A program made the translations under genes and the position numbers. 64,000 nucleotides of DNA, taken from NCBI RefSeq assembly GCF_001422445.1, contig NZ_LMNA01000025.1, positions 125,061 to 189,060 of the forward strand. Direction: 5' to 3'. This DNA comes from Pseudorhodoferax sp. Leaf274 (GTDB lineage: Bacteria > Pseudomonadota > Gammaproteobacteria > Burkholderiales > Burkholderiaceae_C). Below are positions 56,805 to 64,000 of this stretch, piece after piece (position 1 is the stretch's first letter; each line of letters opens with the position of its first letter). The notes beneath the pieces were generated by a model. The model ran no database searches, was not told the origin of the DNA, and saw only the letters and a program-made list of their open reading frames with translations.

Positions 56805-56992
56805 ACCCGGCCAAGCCCGTCACGCCCGAGGAGGTCTACCGGCCGCGGGCGATGAAGGAGATCCCGCTGGGCCGCGCGGGCCACATCCGCGAGGCGGCGG
56901 ACACGGTCTATTTCCTGTGCTCGCCCTTGTCGGACTACGTCACGGGCCAGGTGGTGGCGGCCAGTGGCGGCGTGGGCGGCGGGATGAGCTGA
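56789..56992 (+). pseudogene. 3' remnant of an SDR family gene
   Basis: Read in the frame of the ATG at 56852, this stretch gives PGIEVDPAKPVTPEEVY, then KEIPLGRAGHIREAADTV, then FLCSPLSDYVTGQVVAASGG and a stop at 56990-56992. That is the typical C terminus of FabG-like SDR proteins (LGR-G-EA-V-FL-S--S-Y-TGQV---GG). The N-terminal about 190 residues, including the Rossmann and YxxxK motifs, are missing. In the tpsA frame it is stopped early at 56802. It marks a join between two once separate genes. Confidence 0.75.
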
Positions 56993-56997
56993 ATCCG

Positions 56998-57062
56998 TTA
57001 CTTCATACGATGTATATTATGTAAATAAACATCGGCAGGAAATGCAGGATCCTGGATCCTGC
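56998..57062. other. AT-rich stretch and perfect hairpin downstream of the SDR remnant
   Basis: An imperfect inverted repeat TTACTTCATA / TATATTATGTAA (56998-57024) is followed by a perfect one, GCAGGATCC-T-GGATCCTGC (57044-57062). The latter lies between the converging SDR remnant and the YcgR-like gene. It may work as a terminator, but a good T-run is absent. Confidence 0.4.
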
Positions 57063-57101
57063 TCTTCGTCCTCTTTCTGCTGTATCTGGCCGAGCGGCCC
57101 A

Positions 57102-57797
57102 TCAGGTCCGATGGATCAGCAGCGTTTCATAGACATAGTTCTGCAGCAGCGCCTGGTGCGTCGGCGCGATGTCGAGAAAGTTGATGCCGTACGTGTAGAC
57201 GGTGTAGAACGCACCGCCGTCCGGCGCCGTACCGACTGCCTGCTGGACGCTGCGGATCGAGGCGGTCGTCGAGATGCCCACTTCCTCGTTCTGCGACTGC
57301 ACGAGGATGGAAAAGTCGATCTCGATGGTGTCGCCGACCGAGCCCAGCGGATTGGGCGTCGACACCAAGGCGCCTGACAGGCTGATGTCCGAGAGCGTCG
57401 CCTCCTTCACCGATTCACGGTTCGCCGGATTGACCACGCGCACCGGGATGTTCGCCTTGACGCGCACCGCCTTGCGCAGGCCGACCTTCTGGATGTTCGT
57501 GGGAAACGACAGGAGCATGAACGGCCGCGGCTTGCTCAGCACCGCTTCGATGCGCGCATCGAAGGTGAACACCGACACGCCGGAAAACACGCGCAGGGCC
57601 ACTTCGTCGCCCTCGGCCGTCTCGACTGCCTTGCCGTCTTGCTGGGGCAGTTGCAGCAACAGATAGTCGTCCGTCACGAAACCCACCAGCGACGTGTATT
57701 GCACCGTCGGGCTGCTGGCGTGCCTCGGCATGATTTGCAGACGCACACCCACCTGCAGGTTCATGTCTTCGAATTCGATCTTTGCCTTTTTACTCAT
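57102..57797 (-). CDS. Flagellar brake protein, YcgR-like with PilZ domain
   Basis: 231 aa. N-terminal YcgR domain (about 10-105) and C-terminal PilZ domain with RxxxR (RKAVR) and DxSxxG (DISLSG): a c-di-GMP receptor that in the family slows the flagellar motor. No flagellar genes are near. A window with two cyclases, a HD-GYP enzyme and an EAL domain fits its ligand. Start ATG 57797 (MSKKAKIEFEDM). Confidence 0.92.
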   Translation of the reverse strand: MSKKAKIEFEDMNLQVGVRLQIMPRHASSPTVQYTSLVGFVTDDYLLLQLPQQDGKAVETAEGDEVALRVFSGVSVFTFDARIEAVLSKPRPFMLLSFPTNIQKVGLRKAVRVKANIPVRVVNPANRESVKEATLSDISLSGALVSTPNPLGSVGDTIEIDFSILVQSQNEEVGISTTASIRSVQQAVGTAPDGGAFYTVYTYGINFLDIAPTHQALLQNYVYETLLIHRT

Positions 57798-57889
57798 CTC
57801 TGTTTGGAAATTGGGTGAAGCCGCCGGAGACTGCGTTGCACCTTCATTTGTTCATAAACCAAGCAGTTTACGCATAAGTGTCGAACAGT

Positions 57890-60382
57890 TCATGGTACTA
57901 GTTGGAGTGTATGCGCAATGCTTTCGGGCGCCATGCGCAAAAATCGATACTCGGTGTGCGACCACTCCTGCGACATATCCCGGTAGCGGCTGGAGAAGAC
58001 GAGCCCGCTTTGCCCCGTCTGGTAGATGAACTGGCTGCGTTCCAGGTCCGACAGGTCGTAGATCGCCCGCAACGATGCCGCGTGCCGACTTGCAAACGGG
58101 ACTTTTGTGTCATTGGGCCAGTACTGGCCCACGTTGACGCTGAACGTGTCACCTCCCGTGGGGACGCGCACATCGAACCACCGGGCCAACAGGTCGACGT
58201 TGCCGAAAGGCCGGTGGCTGCTCAAGGCGATGTGCGGCGTGTCCCAACGCCAGCGCGACAGATCGTCCCCATACTGCTGCGACAGGCGTTCCAGCGTGCG
58301 CGTCAACGCCTGGCCGGCCTGGTCGGCGCAGCCACGTGGTGCGCACCACCAGGCGTCGTCGGCCTCCAGCGCAATTTCGACCGTGCTGCGAAAGTGGCGC
58401 TTGCCGTAGAGCGCATCGAAGCGCTCCTGGCCCAGGCGCGGCACCAGCAGGCCGCGCGTGAGCTCATCCACCCAGACCGAGAACACCAGCGCAGCCGCGC
58501 TGTCGCCGCGCATGTCTGCGTCGAAGCCCTGCAAGACGCGCTGCGCCGCCGGCGCGAGCGGATGGCTGGACTGGGCCTTGCGCAGGAAGGGCAGCAGGCG
58601 CTGCGTGGCCAGCGAGACCGTGTCGCCCTGCAGGCGCGCCATGCTCTGCGCATCGTGGCGCGGCGTTGCGGCCAGCCGCGCGACGATGCGGTCGAAGCGG
58701 TACGGCACGGACCAGTCCTGTCCGATGAAGTACGGGTAACCGGGTGGTGTCACGCGCTGGTTGGCGTTCGCGATCCAGGCCGGTTGCTCGCCCTGCCCTT
58801 CACCCTGCCCCGGCGTGTCGGCGTAAGCCAGCCAGCCGACCCAAGCGTAGCGCGGATCCCAGCCAGGTGAGGGCGCGATGCCGCGGATGTCGTTGTCGGG
58901 GCGGCGCAGCGGCACGCGTCCCACGGCCTTGTAGGCGATGCGGCCGGCCGTGTCGGCCATCATCACGTTCTGCATCGGCGAGTGGTAGCCGGAGAATGCC
59001 GTGAGCAACTCTCCAACGTCGCGGGCCTCGTCCACGCGCTGCATGGCCAGCGCGGTGTTGTTGTCCGCTTCCAGGGCGGCCCAACGCAGCGACAGGACAT
59101 AGCGCTTCATGTCGATGAGCCGGGCATGCGCGCTCTGTGCATCGCTCAGGACAGGGCCGTGGCGCGTGCTGCGCACGGTGTGCTGGACGTCGGGCTTGCC
59201 CTTGACGCGGATCGTCTCCACGCGTTGGTCGAAGCGTGCCCAGGCTGCCTGGCCTTGGACGTCGTCCACGCGGTAGGACATGGGGTCGTCCGGCTTGATC
59301 TGCTCGATGTACAGGTCCTGCACATCGGGCCCGGTGTTCGTGAAGCCCCAGGCCGCGGTGCGGGTGCGGCCCAGCACCACGAAAGGCAGACCGGGCAAGG
59401 TGGCGCCCATCACGTCCAGGGTCGGCGCCTGCAGGCGCGCGAAGTACCAGATGGCCGGCGCGCTGAGTCCAAGGTGCGGATCGTTCGCCAGCAGCGGCTT
59501 GCCGGACGCCGTGTTGCCGCCGCTGACCACCCAGGCGTTGCTGCCCTTGCCTTCCGACAGCCCCGCATCGCGCACGAAGGCCGCGGACCAGCTGCGCGCG
59601 GCGTCGTCCAGCAGGCGGCCCAAAACAGGCGTTTCGCGTGGCGCAAGCGAAGTTTTTGCGCCGGGTTCCGGCGCGCTGCGGTAGATGCCCAGCTGGCGGT
59701 ACAGCGCGGCGAAATCCACCGTGGAGGCCGGCGGCTCGCCGGGGTACGGCGGGAACAGTTCCCACAGCCTGGGGGTGTCGACGACCTGGGCGGCGGACAA
59801 GCGGGCGAACTCCGTGCCCCAGTTGCCGCCCAGGTCCAGCGCCATCATCAGCGACCAGCCGACGCTGTCCACCGCCTCCCAGGCCTTGCCGCCCCGGCCC
59901 GGGCGCACACCGAGCAGCAGGAACTCGGGCTGCAGTGCCTGCGGGCGGTTCGCGTAGAACGACTGAATTCCTTCGCTGTACGCCTCGAGCGCAGCACGCG
60001 CTTCGGGCGGCATGCGGTCGAGCTGGCGCTGGGCCGCCTGCATGATGCCCAGCGTGCGCAGCAGCTTGTCGGTCTCCAGCGTGGCCTCGCCAAGAACCTC
60101 GGACAGCGTGCCGCGCATCACGCGCCGGTTGAACTCCAGCTGCCAGCCGCGCTCCTGCGCATGCACGAAACCCAGCGTGAACCAGGCGTCCCGCGCGGTA
60201 GCGGCCTTGATGTGCGTGACGTCGGAAGCATCGCGCTCGACCGTGACGGCGCCCTGCAGGCCTTGCACGCGCAGCGTGCCGTCCAGCTGCGGGAAGCTGC
60301 GCCACACGTACAGGCCCAGCACCAGCAGCCCGGCCAAGACGGCGAACAGCACGACGGCGCCCAGGCGCTTGAACCACTTCAT
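57890..60382 (-). CDS. Penicillin acylase family (Ntn-hydrolase) protein
   Basis: 830 aa from ATG 60382 (MKWFKRLGAVVLF, one TM/signal anchor about 8-29). Processed serine hydrolase: nucleophile Ser281 in GKGSNAWVVSGG, following the spacer before the beta subunit; family block SAPAIWYFARL and GYPYFIGQDWS. Members act as penicillin/cephalosporin acylases or acyl-homoserine lactone (quorum-signal) acylases; choice is not possible from sequence. Lipid-chain amide hydrolysis would match the FeeM-like synthase in the window, but that link is speculative. Confidence 0.92.
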   Translation of the reverse strand: MKWFKRLGAVVLFAVLAGLLVLGLYVWRSFPQLDGTLRVQGLQGAVTVERDASDVTHIKAATARDAWFTLGFVHAQERGWQLEFNRRVMRGTLSEVLGEATLETDKLLRTLGIMQAAQRQLDRMPPEARAALEAYSEGIQSFYANRPQALQPEFLLLGVRPGRGGKAWEAVDSVGWSLMMALDLGGNWGTEFARLSAAQVVDTPRLWELFPPYPGEPPASTVDFAALYRQLGIYRSAPEPGAKTSLAPRETPVLGRLLDDAARSWSAAFVRDAGLSEGKGSNAWVVSGGNTASGKPLLANDPHLGLSAPAIWYFARLQAPTLDVMGATLPGLPFVVLGRTRTAAWGFTNTGPDVQDLYIEQIKPDDPMSYRVDDVQGQAAWARFDQRVETIRVKGKPDVQHTVRSTRHGPVLSDAQSAHARLIDMKRYVLSLRWAALEADNNTALAMQRVDEARDVGELLTAFSGYHSPMQNVMMADTAGRIAYKAVGRVPLRRPDNDIRGIAPSPGWDPRYAWVGWLAYADTPGQGEGQGEQPAWIANANQRVTPPGYPYFIGQDWSVPYRFDRIVARLAATPRHDAQSMARLQGDTVSLATQRLLPFLRKAQSSHPLAPAAQRVLQGFDADMRGDSAAALVFSVWVDELTRGLLVPRLGQERFDALYGKRHFRSTVEIALEADDAWWCAPRGCADQAGQALTRTLERLSQQYGDDLSRWRWDTPHIALSSHRPFGNVDLLARWFDVRVPTGGDTFSVNVGQYWPNDTKVPFASRHAASLRAIYDLSDLERSQFIYQTGQSGLVFSSRYRDMSQEWSHTEYRFLRMAPESIAHTLQLVP

Positions 60383-60405
60383 CGAAACCCCCTCGCGGTG
60401 CAACG

Positions 60406-61329
60406 TCAGCGTTGCGTACTGCCGTTGATGGTGAATGCCACGGTGGGCGCGCTGACATCGCCGTGCGGCACGCCCAGTGCAATCTCGCCCGAACCATGGA
60501 GCTGGCACTCATCGCGCCGCAGCGCGATGTCCGAATCGCTGCCGGAGAAACGGACCCAGGTGCCGAAGCTGCTGAGGTCGACCAGCACGAAGCCACCACT
60601 GCGCACCTCGATGCGCGCATGCAGGCGGGAGACGCGCGGATCGTTCACGACGATCTCCGCGTGCTCGTTCCTGCCCAGGTGCACCGGCAGTTCCCGCGCG
60701 TGAAAGCTCAGGGAAAGATCCAGGTGCTGCAACTGGATGCGGCTCAGCACGGTGGCATCGCCGGCCGCCGGCCGCGCCAGCACGGCCTGCTGGGTCAGGA
60801 AATCGGACGCGATGTCTTCTTCCCACTCCACCTTGAACAGCGTGAGCGGCTCGACCTTGCCGCGCAGCGTGACCGACCCGAGGCTGCGAAAGCGAAGGCC
60901 GTGGCCGTCGTCGACGCCATCGACCACCGATTGCGTGGCCCAGATCTCGCTGCCACCGGCCAGGTCGCTCAAGCGCGCTGCCACGTTGACGGCATCGCCG
61001 TAGCAGTCGCCGTCAACCTCCACGACATCGCCGCTAGCCACGCCGGCCTTGATTTCCATGCGCAGGGGTTGCGGCCACTGCTCGAGCCGGATGCGGTGCC
61101 CGCGCTGCATCTGGATCACCGCGTCGGCGGCATCGACCGGCCGTTCGAAGACCGCCAGAACGCCATCGCCCAGCATCTTGACCACCCGGCCGCGGTGGGC
61201 CTCGCAGATCGCACCGATCCATTGTGTCAGGCGCGTGATGGTCGCCGTGGCCTTCTCGTTGCCCAGCGTCTCGAAGAACGCCGTGCTGTCCGATAGGTCT
61301 GCAAAAACAACCGTGGCCTGAACGCCCAT
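60406..61329 (-). CDS. Class III adenylate/guanylate cyclase + FHA domain protein
   Basis: 307 aa. Residues 1-about 170: cyclase catalytic domain with both metal Asp positions (VFADLSDST, KMLGDGVLAVF) and the transition-state Asn/Arg in CYGDAVNVAARL. Residues about 200-300: FHA phosphothreonine-binding domain (HLGRNEHAEIVVNDPRVSRLHARIEV with RVSRLHA). So cyclic nucleotide synthesis may be tied to Ser/Thr phosphorylation. Located 23 bp upstream of the acylase start, same strand. Confidence 0.9.
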   Translation of the reverse strand: MGVQATVVFADLSDSTAFFETLGNEKATATITRLTQWIGAICEAHRGRVVKMLGDGVLAVFERPVDAADAVIQMQRGHRIRLEQWPQPLRMEIKAGVASGDVVEVDGDCYGDAVNVAARLSDLAGGSEIWATQSVVDGVDDGHGLRFRSLGSVTLRGKVEPLTLFKVEWEEDIASDFLTQQAVLARPAAGDATVLSRIQLQHLDLSLSFHARELPVHLGRNEHAEIVVNDPRVSRLHARIEVRSGGFVLVDLSSFGTWVRFSGSDSDIALRRDECQLHGSGEIALGVPHGDVSAPTVAFTINGSTQR

Positions 61330-61390
61330 GGTGCTGCGGGTGGGTGGCGGAAAGAAGGCGGCAGTGTAGGGGATGTCGCAGGCCGCAGGC

Positions 61391-62437
61391 TCAGTGCGCG
61401 TGGCCGTGCCCCTCATGCCCCTCGTGCGCGGTAGGCGCGTGCGGGGCATGGGGCACATGGCCGTGGTGGTTGCCGTCCAGGTGGCCCCAGAACAGCAGCG
61501 CCTCGCGGTTCTCCACGGCCATCTGCACCTTGGCGCCGACCGGCAGCAGCACCTTGGTGGGCACATGGCCGAACGGCAACTGGGTGAAAACCGGCACCTT
61601 GAGCTGCGTGCGCAGCCACGCCACCACGGTGGCCAGGCGGAAGTTGCGGTCGTGCGCCACCTTCTGGTAGCCCGTGAACTGGCCCAGCACCACCGCCTTC
61701 TGGCGCCCCAGGATGCCCGCGTGCAGCAGCTGCGTGAGCATGCGTTCGATGCGGTAGGGGTGCTCGTTCACGTCTTCCAGGAACAGGATGCCGCCGCGCA
61801 CCTCGGGCAGGTACGGCGTGCCCACCAGGCCGCTCAGCACGGCCAGGTTGCCCCCCCACAGCACGGCCTCGCGCACGGTCCAGGACGGCGGCGGCGCTTC
61901 CTCGGGCACCGCGCTGCGGCGCGTGCGCGATGCCGGCATGGGGTCGTCGCGCCCGATGCGCCAGCCGGTACCTTCGCCCTGCCCCAGCAGCAGGTCGTCG
62001 AAGCAGGCCTGCATGATCTCGTCCGGTGCATCTTCGCCGCCGAAATCGCCGCAGAGCGCCGGGCCGGCCCAGCTGATGCCGCCGGTGCGCGCCAGCAGCG
62101 CCAGCTGCAAGGCCGTGAAGTCGCTGTGGCCGACGAAGCGCAGGCCACGGGCCGCGGCGCGCGCCAGCACGGGGTAGCGGATGCGGTCCAGGATGCGCGT
62201 CAGCCCATAGCCGCCGCGCGAGATCAGGGCGATGTCCGCGCCGCTGGCGGCCGCGCGGTGCACCGCTGCCAACCGCGTGTCGTCGTCGCCGGCAAAGCGC
62301 ATGTGGCTCTTGAGCGCGGCCTCGTCGACCTCGACCGCATGGCCTTGTTCGCGCAGGCGCTGCACCGCGCGCCGGAAGGCGGCCTTGTCGCGCACTGCGC
62401 CGGCAGGAGAGTAGATGTAGATGTGCTTGGAATTCAC
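61391..62437 (-). CDS. LD-carboxypeptidase (S66 family) with His-rich C-terminal tail
   Basis: 348 aa, GTG start in GTGA overlap with the upstream tadA-hydrolase gene. Nucleophile Ser in GHSDFTALQ; SRGGYG and EDVNEHPYRIERM (Glu) are S66 motifs. Trims murein tetrapeptides in recycling. The last about 30 residues are a His/Gly-rich stretch (GHLDGNHHGHVPH and HEGHEGHGHAH), not part of the fold, and suggestive of metal binding. Confidence 0.93.
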   Translation of the reverse strand: MNSKHIYIYSPAGAVRDKAAFRRAVQRLREQGHAVEVDEAALKSHMRFAGDDDTRLAAVHRAAASGADIALISRGGYGLTRILDRIRYPVLARAAARGLRFVGHSDFTALQLALLARTGGISWAGPALCGDFGGEDAPDEIMQACFDDLLLGQGEGTGWRIGRDDPMPASRTRRSAVPEEAPPPSWTVREAVLWGGNLAVLSGLVGTPYLPEVRGGILFLEDVNEHPYRIERMLTQLLHAGILGRQKAVVLGQFTGYQKVAHDRNFRLATVVAWLRTQLKVPVFTQLPFGHVPTKVLLPVGAKVQMAVENREALLFWGHLDGNHHGHVPHAPHAPTAHEGHEGHGHAH

Positions 62438-63726
62438 CGGCGGGAGTATCCCACCGCGAATCCGTCGAGCAGGCGGCGCGCCAGTGTGGCCGTCGTGCCT
62501 AGCTTCGTGTCTGCGTTGGCACGCGCATCGGCATGCGCATCGGCATGCGCATCGGCACCTGCATCGGCGTCCGATGGCGGCTGCGCTGCGGGCCAGTCGG
62601 GTGCGCTGCACGCGTCCATCGCCCAGCGCTGCCATGCGCGCGGCCCGGCGCGGTGGCCGGCATCGGGAAACGGCGCGTCGTCGCTCCCCCTCGCAGGGTC
62701 GTCGTGCAGCAGTTGCACCGCCTCCAGCGCCTGGACCGGCTGCCACCCCGCGGGCCAGGGGCCAGCATCGGGCCGCAGAACGACCGCCTTCGACAGTCGG
62801 GCATCCAGGGCGGCGATGCCGCGGTAGCGTGCCGGTGCGCGCCGCGGCAGGTCCAGCGCCAGCAAGCCTCCCCTGCCCTGCAGCACGAGCACGATGTCGT
62901 GCAGGCCCAGCGACTGCACCAGTTCGTCGAGCACATCACGGTGCCAGTCAACACGGTGCGCGCCCTCCTTCTTGGGCTTGTCGCTCATGCCGAATCCCGG
63001 CATGTCCACGGCGACGACGCGGTGCCCCGCCGCGGTCCAGACCGGCAGCAGCGTGCGGAAGTCGTGGCTCCAGCCCTGCGCGCCATGCACGCACAGCAGC
63101 GTCAGCGGATCGGCGCTGCCCCGGCCACGCTCGTCCAGGTAATGCATCGACAAGCCGGCCAGGCTGGGCAGGCTGCGGATGTGCTGCCCCCGCCACGGGT
63201 AGCCGGCAAGCCCCTCGAAACGTTCTGCCGGCGTGCGCAGGGCGTCCTCGCGCAGGGGTACGCGCGCGGTAGCCTGCGCCTGCCGCTGGCGCACGAAGAA
63301 GTCGCGCAGCAAGGCGCTGCAGGGCTCGGCCAGGACGCCCCCGCGCACTGTGGTGCGGTGGTTCAAGGCGGCCTGGGCGAACAGGTCGACGACCGAACCG
63401 GCCGCGCCCGTCTTTGGGTCGGCCGCGCCGTAGACCACGCGCGACAGCCGCGCATGCAGCATCGCGCCGCTGCACATCGCACAGGGCTCCAGCGTGACGA
63501 ACAGTTCGCAGTCTTCGAGCCGGTAGTTGCCCAGTGCCTGGCCCGCCGCACGCAGCGCGACGATCTCCGCGTGCGCGCTGGGATCGCACCGCGCGATCGG
63601 CGCATTGGCGCCCACGCCGACCACCCTGCCCTGGTGCAGCACGACCGCGCCGACCGGTACCTCGCCCTGCGTTGCCGCCATGCGCGCCTGCTGCAGCGCG
63701 AGGGCCATGGCCTCGTCGTCCGTCAT
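62434..63726 (-). CDS. tadA: Fusion: tRNA adenosine(34) deaminase TadA + alpha/beta hydrolase domain
   Basis: 430 aa from ATG 63726 (MTDDEAMALALQQA). A longer frame to 63837 runs into tRNA-Lys and is rejected. Residues 1-about 155: cytidine deaminase fold with HAE and PCAMC zinc motifs, makes inosine-34 in tRNA. Residues about 190-400: alpha/beta hydrolase-like (LLCVHGAQGWSHDFRTLLPVW). The nucleophile elbow reads LQGRGGLL instead of a GxSxG or QDWGG type, so there is no Ser/Asp/Cys there. A tandem DA/HADA stretch follows near the C terminus. Coupled by GTGA to the LD-carboxypeptidase. Confidence 0.92.
   Translation of the reverse strand: MTDDEAMALALQQARMAATQGEVPVGAVVLHQGRVVGVGANAPIARCDPSAHAEIVALRAAGQALGNYRLEDCELFVTLEPCAMCSGAMLHARLSRVVYGAADPKTGAAGSVVDLFAQAALNHRTTVRGGVLAEPCSALLRDFFVRQRQAQATARVPLREDALRTPAERFEGLAGYPWRGQHIRSLPSLAGLSMHYLDERGRGSADPLTLLCVHGAQGWSHDFRTLLPVWTAAGHRVVAVDMPGFGMSDKPKKEGAHRVDWHRDVLDELVQSLGLHDIVLVLQGRGGLLALDLPRRAPARYRGIAALDARLSKAVVLRPDAGPWPAGWQPVQALEAVQLLHDDPARGSDDAPFPDAGHRAGPRAWQRWAMDACSAPDWPAAQPPSDADAGADAHADAHADARANADTKLGTTATLARRLLDGFAVGYSRR
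62523..62570 (-). repeat. Four 12-bp tandem repeats inside the tadA-hydrolase gene
   Basis: Unit gcgcatcggcat, two perfect copies (62523-62534, 62535-62546) and two diverging ones (62547-62558, 62559-62570), in frame. On the coding strand each encodes a four-residue DADA/HADA-like unit. Confidence 0.8.
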
Positions 63727-63804
63727 GGGCGGAAGGTGGCGCGGATCCGGGAAGGGAGCTTGAGCATCGACGGCATGGCGGATGTCCCAAGGAGAGAAAG
63801 ATGG

Positions 63805-63880
63805 TGGTAGGACGTACTGGGGTCGAACCAGTGACAAACGGATTAAAAGTCCGCTGCTCTACCAACTGAGCTAACGTCCC
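63805..63880 (-). tRNA. tRNA-Lys (anticodon UUU)
   Basis: 76 bases including encoded CCA. Acceptor arms GGGACGT and ACGTCCT, D arm AGCTCAGTTGGTAGAGC, anticodon loop CTTTTAA with TTT at 63845-63847, T arm TGGTTCGACCCCAG-like. All stems pair. Confidence 0.97.
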
Positions 63881-63921
63881 ACTGCTGTACGCAGCAAAGC
63901 CAGCGATTATAGCCAGACGAA

Positions 63922-64000
63922 TCAGGCTTTCTGAGCGCGCCTTGCGATTTGATCGAGCATCCAACCCGCGGCGCACTGGCCGAAGGTGGCCGTGACGCTG
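63922..64000 (-). CDS. tcdA: TcdA/ThiF-like protein, 3' end only
   Basis: Reads SVTATFGQCAAGWMLDQIAR then RAQKA and a stop at 63922-63924. This matches the C terminus of tRNA threonylcarbamoyladenosine dehydratase (E. coli TcdA has VTATFG followed by a helix and a basic end). The 25 residues are all that is present; the rest is beyond the right edge. Confidence 0.6.
   Translation of the reverse strand, partial: SVTATFGQCAAGWMLDQIARRAQKA

Noticed and set aside
63727-63976. Start of tadA at 63837 or an open frame across 62948-63976
   Set aside because: Both run through the tRNA-Lys gene; the conserved deaminase begins at 63726.

Overview
The window is high-GC DNA, about two thirds G+C by eye, from a betaproteobacterium. 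Burkholderiales, most likely Comamonadaceae, fits best. The reasons are the mltG-tmk-holB-pilZ-tatD gene order, a Liv-type transporter embedded in acyl-CoA degradation genes, a YcgR/PilZ flagellar brake, the tadA/hydrolase fusion and the overall codon use. The organism call is inferred from gene content, not from a database search.

Layout. 1-6.1 kb: 3' part of leuA, a shared terminator, then a minus-strand operon selO-msrB-yciB-bolA-ppiC and an AraC-type regulator divergent from a lipoprotein carboxylesterase. 7.9-26.4 kb: about 18 kb of plus-strand genes for uptake, CoA activation and breakdown of acyl compounds. These are an acyl-CoA ligase, a complete Liv-type ABC transporter, a multifunctional beta-oxidation protein, a thiolase, two acyl-CoA dehydrogenase family proteins, two SDRs, a thioesterase, an MDR reductase and a GST. 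An 18-bp perfect palindrome sits directly upstream of the beta-oxidation genes. 26.4-30.3 kb: a GGDEF-EAL membrane protein and a FeeM/LuxI-like GNAT. 30.5-41.3 kb: housekeeping genes (tex, HDOD protein, hydrolase, thioesterase-GNAT fusion, ygfZ, mltG, tmk, holB, pilZ, tatD, ankyrin protein, small membrane protein).

41.6-52.2 kb: a signalling island, in part with lower GC. Two paralogous pairs of periplasmic binding protein plus hybrid histidine kinase face each other. Between them lie a diguanylate cyclase and a response regulator with an HD-GYP c-di-GMP phosphodiesterase. Divergent from one end are a small degenerate Hpt-like protein and a MerR-like HTH-receiver protein. This is the best candidate in the window for an uncharacterised system: a two-input phosphorelay that could raise or lower c-di-GMP. 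52.3-57 kb: a TpsB/TpsA two-partner secretion pair whose TpsA frame ends where a 3' remnant of an SDR gene begins, a sign of a deletion or recombination join.

57.1-64 kb: YcgR-like PilZ protein, penicillin acylase family enzyme, adenylate cyclase-FHA protein, LD-carboxypeptidase with a His-rich tail, a tRNA adenosine deaminase fused to a hydrolase domain lacking its nucleophile, tRNA-Lys(UUU), and the 3' end of a TcdA-like gene. I saw no CRISPR array, rRNA, insertion sequence or phage.
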